DNA of 64,000 bases from Muricea muricata (Eukaryota > Cnidaria > Anthozoa > Malacalcyonacea > Plexauridae), in assembly GCA_963855995.1 (NCBI GenBank), contig OY979719.1, positions 16,587,312 to 16,651,311 on the forward strand. Reading direction: 5' to 3'. Under the pieces are notes generated by a model, which saw only the letters and a program-made list of their open reading frames with translations, was not told where the DNA came from and made no database searches. Below are positions 33,126 to 45,900 of the stretch, in pieces (the first letter of the stretch is position 1; each line of letters begins with the position of its first letter). Both the position numbers and the translations under genes were made by a program.

Positions 33126-33364
33126 GCCCTAGCCCTAGCCCTAGCCCTAGCCCTAGCCCTAGCCCTAGCCCTAGCCCTAGCCCTAGCCCTAGCCCTAGCC
33201 CTAGCCCTAGCCCTAGCCCTAGCCCTAGCCCTAGCCCTAGCCCTAGCCCTAGCCCTAGCCCTAGCCCTAGCCCTAGCCCTAGCCCTAGCCCTAGCCCTAG
33301 CCCTAGCCCTAGCCCTAGCCCTAGCCCTAGCCCTAGCCCTAGCCCTAGCCCTAGCCCTAGCCCT
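33126..33364. repeat. (GCCCTA)n hexamer array, about 40 copies
   Basis: 239 bp of perfect GCCCTA (TAGGGC on the other strand), one base from the metazoan telomere repeat TTAGGG. It is preceded by degenerate caaaccctag/cctaaacc units. The alanine-leucine frame across it is an artefact. Confidence 0.97.
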
Positions 33365-33594
33365 TGGTGTGTAGTACCCGTAATTTTTGTTTAAATCTTG
33401 CTGAAGTCATATTTGCAAGAATTTTGAGTTAAGAAAAATTTAAAAAATTATCAAAGCCAATAAATTACATCCTATGCTCAATCATGAGTGCGTGATGCAA
33501 TATAAACACACTTTGGTTTGAATTAACAATTGGTATGGTAACTATGGTTCATGTCAGGCTGAAGTCATTTGCGAACATTTTGGGTTAAAATAAA

Positions 33595-34880
33595 AGAAAA
33601 ATTGCATAAGGTCAATAATTTACATCCATTTCTCAAACATGAACGACTGGTGCGGTGGCACAGAATTTGGTGTAAACTACCAGTTGTTCTGGTTCAAATC
33701 CCGTTAAAGTCAGTTGCAAACATTTTGGCTTACAAGAAGGCAAAAGAAAAGGTTAAAGTCAATAACTTACGCCCCACGCTCAAACACGAACGAGTGGCGC
33801 AGTGGTATAGGCTAGCTTTACTGTGGAATAACATTTGGCCTGGTTCAAATCCCCCTGAAGTCATTTGCAAACATTTTGCGTCAAATTTATAGGAAAAAAT
33901 GGTTAAAGTCAATAATTTACATGCATTACTCAAACATGAGTGAGTACTGCAGTGGTGCGCGATTTGGTGTGAATTTCCAGTAGGTCAGTTCAAATCCTGC
34001 TAATGTCATTTGCCAACATTTTGGGTCGAATTTGAATGAAAAAATGGTTAAAGTCAATAATTTACATTTGATGCTCAAGCAAGAACGGGTGCTGCTGTGA
34101 TACGCGATTTGGTGTGAACTGTGTATTGCCAGTTGGCCGGGTTCAAATCTCGCAAAAGTAATTGAAAACATTTTTGATAAAATTTAAAGGGAAAAATGGT
34201 TAAAGTCAATAATTTCACGTTCAAAGATGAACACGTAGTGCATTGGTACAGACTTTGCTGTGGAATATCATTTAGCCTGGTTCAAATCCCGCTGAAGTCA
34301 TTTGCAAACATTTTGGGTCGAATTTGAATGAAAAAATGGTTAAAGTTAATAATTTACATCTGATGTTCAAACATGAACGAGTGCTGCTGTGGTACGCGAT
34401 TTGGTGTGAATTGCCAGTTGGTCGGGTTCAAATCTCGCAAAAGTAAGTGGAAAACATTTTTGATAAAATTTAAAGGGAAAAAAATGGTTAAAGTCAATAA
34501 TTCAATTCCATGTTCAAACATAAACACGTAGTGCAGTGGTACAGGCTTTGGTGTGAATTACCAGTTGGTCTGGTTCAAATTCCGTTCAGGACTTTTAAAC
34601 TGAAAAATTCTGGCTTAAAGTAAAGAAAGAAATAGTCAATAATTGGACATTATGAACGTGCAATAATTAGTACGATGGTCCAATGGTGCAGGCCGGCTTT
34701 CGCTGAAATTAGTAAACAAGCAAGCATGGTTCAAATCTGACGAATGTCTTTTGAAAAAATTTTGCCTTAAAATACGTCGAAAATTGCTCAAGATCTTCAA
34801 TCTAATCCAGTGGTATGGTACAGGCTCAGAGTTGCCTTAATTTGAGCGTGGTTCAAATCCTCAAACGTATCGCGTCTTCT
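33595..34880 (+). repeat. Tandem array of nine tRNA-like units, period about 147 bp
   Basis: B-box-like ggttcaaatcc sequences start at 33,691, 33,842, 33,987, 34,140, 34,279, 34,425, 34,572, 34,728 and 34,850. Each is preceded by an A-box-like segment (best in unit 2: agtggcgcagtggtatagg) at tRNA-like distance, and followed by a shared tail (gaagtcatttgcaaacattttgggt .. ggttaaagtcaataattt in pieces). Units differ by point changes and small indels, the last two most. This looks like a SINE or tRNA-pseudogene unit amplified head to tail. Confidence 0.8.
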
Positions 34881-36146
34881 TAGTTTGGCACGATCTGTAA
34901 TCTTACTGAGACCATTAGAGACGTTTTACGTACTAATTATAAGCAACGCCATGACGAGACATTCAAACACGACTTGAGTTTTTTGGCGTTGTGCCCCTGA
35001 ACGTCGGTTCAGTAGCGCAATAGACAAATTCGGCTAATGATGTTTATTTCGTTGCAACCCAATTCCCATACATCTTTGGGATATTCACATCATGGTTGGA
35101 TACCATTGTTCTGGTTTGCGGAAGAGTACATTTAGGACAAAATTAACACCAGGAAAACGAATGATGAATACGAGTTATTCACTCATGGCACGAAATAATT
35201 AAGAACAACCAATCAAATCCTTCGTTCTTGTGAAGAACGAACAATCGATTAACAAGTTTTTTGCATGTTTGCATGGTGAGTAGAAATCTGCGCATGAGCA
35301 TGATTTTGTGAATTTAATTTTAGCGATGTAACTAAATTTAATTAATTTAGGTGGTGCTTCCACAAATTTATACGCAGACCAATTTTTTCGCGACTAGGTT
35401 TACGGAGTGACATATTAAATTTTTATTCCATCCTATTAAACTCGGATATGATGTTGGCACTTCCTCGATTAAACCGTCAGCTAGACGCCACCCGAGTTGA
35501 CGCAATGGAAATTATTTACCTCAGGTGAAAGATTTCTTATCAAATTGTCAATTTCATGTCATCGATTCATAACATAAAAGACGGTTATCACTGTATACTG
35601 CCACTACGATGATACGATCGCTATACTGATGAATTGCATTTGGCAACTGACAAGGATTAAAATTTCTTTCAAAAACAATGTGTAAAATATCTTTTAAAAC
35701 GGCTTGATAGTTTTGTGCTTTAGATTCCTAATTATACGTCTGATTTTTAGTCGCGCAAGATGCAATAATCCAGTTCGGAGTTACTATCGAACTACACTAG
35801 GTTTCAGTGAAACTCAAATGAATACAAAAGCACACATAGGTTATTTTGACATTCAAAGAAGCCAATCAAATGTTCACAAACCGCCATCGGCTTGTGGATT
35901 CTGAACTTTTGAACTTCGCAACAAGCTTCGCAACAAAGTTCCGAAAAATATAGCGAAAAGTTAGGTGAAATAGACTGTAATTTCCATTTTCTATAATTTT
36001 TGTTTGGCCATTTAATTCCAGTCGCAGTGCATGAAATCTCCCTTTTACCAGAAAACCCCCCCGGAATTTCCAGCTCCCACTTTACCCACTCACGACTCTC
36101 TAAAAAAAGGCTGAGAATATCAAAAAATAAATAATAAAACTACAGT

Positions 36147-36282
36147 ATGCCAATAGACACTTCCCGAATTTATTCTGGGCATAAAAAACACTTCTTTTCA
36201 ATAGGCTTCATACCCCGTCTCGATTTCAAGCTATTGTTTCGTGTGCACTCAAGCAAATTCGGGAAGTGTCTATATGGCGATA
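36147..36282. mobile_element. Short MITE, ends TATGCCAATAGACACTTCCC
   Basis: Left end tatgccaatagacacttccc and right end gggaagtgtctatatggcga are inverted repeats. Non-coding. Confidence 0.75.
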
Positions 36283-36469
36283 ATCGGACGCCCTACTTTG
36301 TGCTGATTTTTCCTGAAACTTTTTCTAGACCTCAATGACAGATGCATGACCATTCGGGTTGTTTTCGCTTGTAAAATTAAGTGATTTTTATGCAGATACC
36401 TTGCCCTTTTCTCTACTCGTCAAATTCAGGCTAGATGAAATTTTCACGGCGTATCAGGCAGTTAGAACG

Positions 36470-36713
36470 GCATGTACTAAAGTCTAAACGCCGAAACGAA
36501 ACGACCGAAACGACGCATTAAAATGTGTTTGTCTCATTCTATACTTTGATTGCATATAGGTAACTTGATAGGTTTTTTATACTTTGATGGAGTTTTTGAA
36601 AGAACGAGGCAAGCACATATCAATACACCTAACAAGAGATTTTATAGCAACGTTTCGGTCGTTTCGTTTTGGTCGTTTCGTTTCGATGCTTCGGGTTTTA
36701 ATTAGTACGTGCC
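36470..36713. mobile_element. Fold-back element 262 bp upstream of the TRPA start codon
   Basis: Left arm gcatgtactaaagtctaaac .. cgaaacgaaacgaccgaaac; right arm gtttcggtcgtttcgttttg .. ttaattagtacgtgc. The right arm has an internal duplication of the ggtcgtttcgttt word. Confidence 0.75.
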
Positions 36714-36974
36714 AGTTAGAACACACAGTTTGACGTGTTACAGATTTGAAAACGCGTACTTAATGTCGAAAGAACGCCCATTAACAGTGCAAACAAATAG
36801 TTTATTAAAAAAATAACTTGACACCGCGTGTGATTAATGCATACCCCGCACTTTTAATAATTCAAGTCAGATCAGCATCGGACTCAAACGGCAAGACGGC
36901 CACATTGAATTATGTAAAATACAATAGCTTCATCGCATGCAGATCGTTACGCTAGGGAGAACCGTTGCGACAAA

Positions 36975-39900
36975 ATGAGCAGGGTCTTTGAACTGGTGCG
37001 AAAAACCGCCAGCCGCGTGTACAGACAACGTAAATACGAAGAAAACGACGAAGCAATCAAATTGCAGCAAAATTATCAAAAATACTCCTCTTCGTGCTAT
37101 AATCTCTACCAGGTATTTGCATTACATCTCCTTGCATATTCGATGTCCTTTTTTAGATCGCCGGTTAAATTCGCGTTTTGTGCGAACGTTTTTCAGTAGA
37201 TTTCTTCAGGAGACAATATTTATTTAAGATTTTGTTCCAGTTTCAATGTTGCTCCGGTAGTTTGGGGTTATTGTAAGTAGATAAGTAGTGACTCGGCATC
37301 AAAATGTTTTTGGCGTTTGCACAAATCATTTTAAATGGAAATTGTGAATTGAGCAGGCCTTAGTTTACTTTACGCCGAAATGCTCCAATATTTGCCTAGT
37401 GCAGAAATAACAGAATGGTTGACAAGCTTTAAAACAAGAGCGTTTTGATCGGCTTGTACAATAAAAAGATTAACATCAATTAATCGATTGACCTGAGTGA
37501 GCCAAAAACAGACGACGTGTAATCATCTCAAAATACTACAAGATATACCTTCTACAGTATATTTATAGATCATTTTGATCATACCATAATTTTCTTCGCT
37601 AAACCGCAAAAAAACTAACAATCAATTTGAAATTTGATTCGCTGCGTGAAATCGATCGCGCACAGCATCCTGAACAGGCTGAGCATCGGTCTAAGTGAAT
37701 ATTTTTAATATTTTTTTGCTAATTTGATTTACCAGAATCAAGAATTCTTGGTATAAGATATTTCTGTAAGAATTAACGGCACAAAACATTGGCTCAGAAA
37801 GTAACCGAATTCATATTGGGAACGGGAAACTCGTCTGTGACGGACACATTTCAACTTATGGACTTTTTCTTTACATTCCATTTTGTTCATTATAATATAC
37901 TCAGTATAAAGGCGTTAGTATATTCATATCACCAAAAAGTCTGAGTTTCTTTCATATTGACAGTTCAAATAGAGAATAATAATGCCAGATTTATTCGAGT
38001 GTTGCACATGATATCTTATGAGAGGGCGCAACGAGGGAGTGTGAATTATCATGTTTGAGACGAGTAATAAATCTTATATTTATAAGTACTAATTTATTTT
38101 TCGTTTATCATGTAAATTACAGTTTTTTAGCAAAATAAGATGTCCATAAGCTATGATTGATAGTTGGTTGAAAGAGATCATCTAATTTCACATGTGAAAA
38201 TTAATAACTTTATGAAATAGCATAAATAATCACACATGTAAGATTATTAGTTTTATATCAGTGCACGCAATTTGTGTACAAAAGCAGGTCAAATAGCTGA
38301 AACATGCACAGATTTCCCTCAAAATTCAAAACAAAAATTCTAGCACCTTGTTTTGTAGTGTTCGATTAAAACTTCACAGAATATACCACTTCAAGTATGG
38401 CCACGACATCGCCACGAAATCCATTTTTTCACATCTTTCAGGATTTCTGCACTAAGCGGCTTAGTGCTTAGTGCAGAAATCCTGAAAGATGTGAAAAAAT
38501 TAATTATTTTCGTAGTGATGTCGTGGCCATACTTGAAGTGGTATATTCTGTGAAGTTTTAATCCCCTCTCGTCATTATGCAAATCATAACGATGTGTGGC
38601 CTCACTATACTTGGAGCTTCTTTATTAAATATTTCTTGTGATCATTATTAGTGTAATTAGTATTATTTGCAAGTATTTAAACACGGTAAGATCTCAACCG
38701 GTTCCTATATTTTTTATATTTTTTGTATTTAGCTCTTACCACAAGGGTAGGGTCACCACAACAGCGTGAGCCAATCACTAGTGGACCCGAATTTCCTATC
38801 TCACCCTGTCAACACTCCCTGTCGGATAGGAAACCAGAGTACCCGGAGAAAACCCACGACTTTCCGGCTGGGTTCGAGTACTCCTTAGCGGGGATCGAAC
38901 TCAGAACCTTAGAGGTGAAAGGCGAGTGGTCAGACCACTGGAAATACAAGATAAATTTTCTTGCAATAAAATATAAATTTTCTCATTTTTTATTATATGA
39001 AAATGTATGTTGATTCTCCGACTTTCACTCAACCAAATTAAAATATTTTATGTCCAAAAAACACTAATGTAAATAACTACATGCATATTGAGCTCATTCG
39101 TTCGCAAGATAAATGAGAGTGTGATTTAAGTTTGTCTTACCCGCCGTTTAAGTAGTAATAATGAGATGCGTGCGCACATGCAGTTGGACAGCGAAATTTC
39201 TAAGAAATGCCTTGAAAGCTAAACGCAGCTCGGTTAATTTTCCATTGATCACTGTTAATACGGAATATAGAATCCAATATGTAGTGAAAAATCACAGGGA
39301 ATCATATGAATCACTTTTTTTTCACGAAAAAAAGGGCTTGTGGGATGGAACAGCTGTGATGTCTGTGATTAATTAATTTAGGCCTCGATGGCTCGTCAGT
39401 TAGATCACACCCTGTATAGATTGACTGATAGACTGCGATGATCGATCTAAAATCTTTGTTAGCGCAGTTATAGAGTTAAACTAGTGTTTTATGTCCTATT
39501 TGATTTAGTTACTTCTAGCGGCTACGAATTTTATGCATAATTGTTAATTGCATTCGTAAACGCGTTTTGCATACGGCTTTTAGTCGAGAAATTAGAAAAA
39601 CAAACGTTCCAATTGCAAGCAGCACTTTCTATTTGAAGCTTCGTTTGCTCAGGTTACGCGATCGGATATGAAGACATAATCTATTACAGTATCAGTAAAA
39701 CAGTTGACAAAGCTATAGTATGGAGCAACGCTTGGGAACTATAGTAGACATGACAACGAATTGCTCGAAAATATTTACGGTAATTAAAAATAAACAGAGC
39801 AAATTTATTACTTGCACGCATTGAGAGCAGCCGGCGTGTTTGCATGATATTGTTATTTCGTGAGATATTCAAATTTTAGAGCCGACCATTGAAAGGTCCA

Positions 39901-42900
39901 TGAACCGCGACAGATTTCAGGAGTTTTCTTTATTTAGAATACAACTAAACAAGATTATATGAAATGTTATTACTCATATTTAATTGGAGAGTGCAAAAAA
40001 TTCTATTTAAAGCCCATACGGTCAGGGACGATAGCCGATCGGTCTAATGGAAGAGAACTAAAGTTTGCATGAAAGTTTTACGAAAATGAAAGCTTTTCTC
40101 GCAAGCTCCGTGAGAAAAAATAATGGTGCCGCAAAACATACAAGCCTTCAAAAAGTAGGTATACAACTACATAAGTTTGTTGCTTTTGAAAAATCGTCGA
40201 GGATTGATAATATGAGAAGTGCTTAAAATCGTCAAAGTTTATAGTACGCGCTTAATTCGGCATAATCTTTATTGACCGAGGTTTTCTCGAAATAATGCAA
40301 GCTAATGGGCTAATTGGGGCGCAAAAGAATTATATCAGAATGGCGATCGAAGGTTGATGAACCCAGAATGCGTGATTGCAATTAAGAAATATATTTTATA
40401 AGACAAAGAAATGCGGCTCCAGTCGTTGAAATTTTTCAACTTCTATTTGACTTTTTCCGTCAAAGCGCGAAAGAACATCCAACTAAATATACCTATAGAC
40501 TTGTAGGTACCGACATTTTGTGCCACTGCGGCAGCGAAATACAGAAATTCGCTGTCGTAAAAACAGGTCGAAGAAAAAAATGCCATATTTTCCTGTTTGC
40601 GCAAGCATGACTTGCCTGGGTTATTCTAAACTACAGTTGCAACCACTTTTTTACTGAATATATTTCAAGGGTTGAAAATTTTGTGTTAAAAATGCAATTG
40701 CTCGCCTTCTGCTCGGCTGTTTTTAATGCAACAAGACCGCTTATATTACAAACATTATATAAAAGTAAAAACTATCAACTCTATAAAAATATATTTCCTT
40801 TCGAAAAAGTGGCAGCTTGCAGCTCCAGCCTTGAGAAAAATCCCTGTAATGTCACAACCTGTCACTGGCAATATAATGCAGACGGAAATTTATGTGTCTG
40901 CTTGTTATAAAAAAATAATTTGATTGATTTTTGTCCGTTCGATGGACAGACTGTCTGCATTTGTGCGTTTTTTGGCAGGCATAATTACGAACTTGCAGCT
41001 GCCTCTGAAAATTAAAAAGTTTTAGCAACGGTTAGGTGACAATGAAATATTTATCAGAAGGATCATAATTATCACTTCAAATGCGGCTGTCACGACTATC
41101 GTAATTAAAGCGCTTCTACACGACTAAAAATTATGATTTCTTCCAGGCTGTTGAAAACAGGATGCAACAGTGTTGTTGGGACAACATTATTCCTGGTTGT
41201 CAACACTAATCAGCCCGCAATCAGGTGTAACAATGCAGAACAATATTGAACAATTTTATATTTTTATAATTTATTTGTTCTTCTAAATTTCGAGACAAAC
41301 GTAAGCAATAAAATTTTTATTGAAGAACAAACGTTTTGAAGCCATCATATAGCCTCATTATCAAGTTCAAATAACAAATATTGATAATTTTTACAGTTAG
41401 ATTGTTTCAAATGACTAAATGAAACAATTTTGAAACAATTTAGCTGTAAAATTATCAGTATTTGTTATTTGAACTTAATATAATGAGGCATATGATGGCT
41501 TCGAAACGTTTTTCTTCAATAAAAATTTTATCACTTATGTTGGTCTCGAAATCTATTTCAAAAAGTATGTTTATAAAGATTCGGCTTCTAGATTTGTTTA
41601 AAAAAATATAAATACTCTTGCCTAACTTTACGGTAACCGCTGCGGAAACCATTATCATGCGAAGACTATGAAAATAAAGGCAAAACTTTTAGTTTTCATA
41701 GTCTACGTTAGACAAAAGTTTTCAGTTAAACATATTGTTAACTAAATCTACAAAAATAAAGTAGTAATAAAGTGTTTCAACCTGAATGCAAACCCTTCAA
41801 TAAAGCAGGTCAAATGTTGCTGCAACAACATGGCGAGATGATTATCGGGAATATTAATCGAGACGAAGTTGATGTGAATATTCCACGAGAATAGCGGCTA
41901 GTCGCCATTTTGTAAATCATTTGTTTTTACTGTTATATTCACCTATTCTCTCCCTCCCCCCTCTAAATGCCTGGAATGCCACGTCGGAACGCGACGAATG
42001 GAATTCAAACAATAGATATTGAGATATAACTTCATTATCTATAATTGTGTGAACTATCAGAATTGACAATTAATAATATGGACACAATAGAATATGCTAC
42101 ATTTCGCTACGATACGGTTGAAACAGAAGATAGAAAATGGGTAACAGTCTTAGGGGCTGATTATATATATGATCCCGCTTACCCGGGATCAAATGAAGCG
42201 TTAAGCCGGTTTTCCACTAGCGAATTTTTTCGCGCGAAGCGACTTTTCTCTTTTGTCTGAGCTTCATTTAATCCCGGGTAAGCGGGATCATGTAATCAGC
42301 CCCTAAAGACGGGACATTGCATTAAACAAGCTAGCTTTTGAAGAGTTATACTGGCTTCTTGAGAACAAGTTTACGGATGGGGGAATCTTTTCTACTTTCA
42401 GGCATGTATCATTGGAGATGTGGACGCCGTAAGATGGTATATAACCGTTGGTAACAAAGATGTCAACACGCCAGACAAACATGGCTGCACGGCCTTGTTT
42501 TACAGCATCCAGAAGAATCACGTAATTCTTGTTAAGGACCTTATCAATGCTGGAGCTGGTACGTGTCCCAAGATTTTAGTTTGCTAAAACTCTATTGAGT
42601 AAAATTAATTCAAAACATGAACGTATATTCTTATAATGATTGATGGTTTGCATTTAACGTCACGGCGGCCATGTTAACATAAAATAGTTTGCATTTAACG
42701 TCACGGTGGCCATGATAACACAAAAGACTATGTTATTAGTTCTATTGTTGGATCTAGCCGTCGTGGGTGATGAAAATTGTCTGCTGGTCTTATAAATCAC
42801 TGATCTGTCACGAGAAACAATTAACGTAAAATTAATATTTTACTTCCAAAGCATTTGTCAATTTTGATTCCCAAATAGGATTATGAATTTTAACAGATTT

Positions 42901-45900
42901 TCAATGATAGAATTCCCTATGGTGGAAAAATGCGATTTTTATTTCAGTGATTCGCATTTACTTGCAATATTTCTTCAAATTTTGCAGTAATGGTGAGCTA
43001 AATGCCTATTCTTTCGAACTTTGAAAGAATTATTTCTTGGTATGCTAGATTTTGAACGCCCTAGAGTAGTCCAAAGTACGATTAAATTTTTTATACATCC
43101 TGTACAACTTTTAAACCATCAAAACAAACTTAACATGGCAGCAGTTCCATCATCCGCCGTCAATCTACAATGCATTTTCTTTTTAGATGTGAATTTACAA
43201 GCGAGTCTGGAAGAAGGGACAATGGTGACTCCGATTCATATCGCCGCCAAATACAACCGATGCGAGTGTCTAAGAATCCTTTTGCAACACGGCGCTGATG
43301 CTAACGCGGCGAACTGCTTCGGCCAGACACCTTTGCACACGGCGGCAAGACGTAAACTTAACGAAGTAGTCAAAGTATGTGCTCCCAACTAACGAACACA
43401 ATCTTGTGATAGCCGTTGTTTTTCCTGCAGAAATATCGCCATTGCATATAAAAACTTAAGTTTTATCAAAACATTTATGATTAATATGCTGTGACGATTT
43501 TCGGCGTGTTTTATAACTTCTGGTAAAATTTGAAAAGTGTATAGTCGCACAGACATATTCTAGTTTAAAATATCTTAGAGTTACTTTCGAAATTTGTGAC
43601 ACCAGCGGCGCTTACTTTCGCGTGGTTATTTCAGCATCGACCAAATTTAAATCCATGCCAGAGTATTATATAATATAAATATGGTTTAGAGAGCTTCTTT
43701 GCCATTAAATTTCAGGCGCTTACTTTAGAGGGGCGCTTACTTTTGAGGGCGTGCATAGTATCAAGACTCAACGGTATGTAAATACAAATTCCTGGAACAT
43801 ATCTAAGTGAAGATACGGGGGTACTAAGTAAAGCATACAAGACCGTATCATGGATGATATCGGCGCCATAGGTTGTGCTTCCAGTCCATTCCTTCGATGG
43901 TTTAGGAGGAAACGTGACTGCGGTGACAAGAAAACAACGGCTCTATTGACTTTGTTGTTAATATAGATTCTTATCAAAGACGGTAAAGCTAACGTGAACA
44001 GTACGGATCATGATATGGTGACGGCATTGCATCTGGCTGCCACGCTAGGAAATGACAGCGAAAGACCAGCTGTGGTCATGACACTGGTAAGATGATACCA
44101 ATGCAAAAACCCCCGAACAAAACAAAACATTACAAAAGCTCCACTTTCTGTTCGTTGGGTGGCGACAGGGCATGGTATAGTTTCCTACAGTAACGGATTG
44201 CTATTTTTCATGCAGCTCGAAAATGATGCGAATCCATTGAGCCAGGACAACGAAGGAAACAGCGTGTTTCACGAGGCAGCAGAAAATGGCGTTGATGATG
44301 TTCTGGAGATATTGTTTGAATATCGAGGTATATCATGCGAAATCAGCTCAAACTATGTATCTCACATCATTCTAACACGAACATACAGACGTGAGATTTC
44401 TTTAGCACAGACATCTCTCTCTAATACACAAACCTCTCAAGTACAGGCATCTTCGATATATGAAACGTCAAATATTTACAGCAAAATACTTCTCTCTAAT
44501 GCAAGTACTGATGCATACATCTCTCCAATACAAACACCTCTCTATTACAGACATGTCTTTAATACAGACATCTCATTAATACTAGCAGTTCTCCAATATA
44601 CAGCGAAGACATCTCTGCAGTGCAGACATCCCTACAGAACAGACATCTCTCTATTGCAAGCATCTCTCTACTACAGACATCTCTCTACTAGAGACACCTC
44701 TCTAATACATACATCTCTCTCTAATACATACATCTCTCTCTAATACATACATCTCTCTAATACAAAAATTTCTTTAATACAGATATCTCTCTCATACAGA
44801 CAACTCTGTATTACGGAAAGCTGCCTAATATGGACACCTCCCTAATACAGAAATCTCTCCAATACTGACATCTCTCTAACACGGATGTCCCTGTAATATA
44901 TGTACCTTTTCAATGTAGAAAAAATCAACTTTGGACGCAACTCTGATATAGATATGATTCTCAAACAAAGATCTGTCAAGGACATGATCTATTGCATGTT
45001 AAGAGAGGCAAACATCAATTATTATAATTCTTTTCAGGTTACAAGGATGGTTCATGTTTAAGCGTGGCAGAACTTTTAAATAAACCTCGAAATGACGGGA
45101 GCAACTGCCTTCATCTTGCTGTTAAAAACGGACATGAAAAGGTAGAAGTTATCGAAAATAGTTTGAAAACTGCGGCAAATGAGTATTTCTTGTCGGCACA
45201 ACTAACGATGTTGACCGCAAAAACCACGACAAGCAGACAACTAGGAAGTACGAAATAACGCAAATTCCGAAAATAGACATCTTGTATTTCTGATATTCAA
45301 GAAATTTGTTTCATTTTGACCGCGAAATAAATTAAACTAATTATTGCGTGGAGATATTTAACAGACAAACAGCGCTGAAAATCTATAGAAAATATATCGT
45401 ATCATCGCGAGTAAACGTCATCAGAATGTCGTGAATTAAAATTTAACATAAAATTTCTCAATCGTCATAACAATTGCCGAGACTGGTACGCCAGTTTAAC
45501 TATGAAATTACCGTTTTCAACGATCTAAATGGGCACCTAAATTTTCCAAAAAAAATTTTAGCTACTAATTGTTGGCAAAATCTTCTTCTGTTCCTCTCAC
45601 GCCGAGAGCTCTCGCCACCGGTAGGTTCAATTCCTACGCGGTTTAAATTTCGACATGTTTCGCTTGAGATTATTGAGAATTTCCCCCAATTTGGTCTCTT
45701 GTTATTCTATTTCTGCATAGTTAGTTATACGTACGAATATACTCGCTTAGGTTGTTCAAATATTCATTGATCACAAAGCTGATGTTAATAAAAAATCGGT
45801 AAGTTTTGCTAAATTTGTCAATTTGTAACTGATTAGCGCACAGTAGCCAAATCTCCTGGTTTTTGTTTTCTGTGGTGGCCATTTTGAATAGTTGAATATT

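Larger units (their letters stand above)
32475..36974. promoter_or_regulatory. Shared 4.5 kb spacer between divergent DZANK1 and TRPA genes
   Basis: The start codons of DZANK1 (minus, 32,474) and the TRPA gene (plus, 36,975) face away from each other, so both promoters must lie here or in unseen 5' UTR exons. No TATA box or CpG island can be assigned by eye. The spacer contains the (GCCCTA)n array, the tRNA-like array and two fold-back elements. Confidence 0.55.

Noticed and set aside
33066..33374. 102-codon frame of alternating alanine and leucine
   Set aside because: It is the translation of the (GCCCTA)n array; no start context or splice support.
38723..39013. 96-codon plus-strand frame with PISPCQHSLSDRKPEYPEKT-like words
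   Set aside because: It is the reverse of a tRNA-derived SINE; the same words recur in non-coding DNA at 5.9 kb.
44159..44743. 194-codon plus-strand frame
   Set aside because: Only 44,216-44,327 is real (TRPA exon 5, good acceptor and donor). The rest is read-through into the 20-bp tandem repeat.
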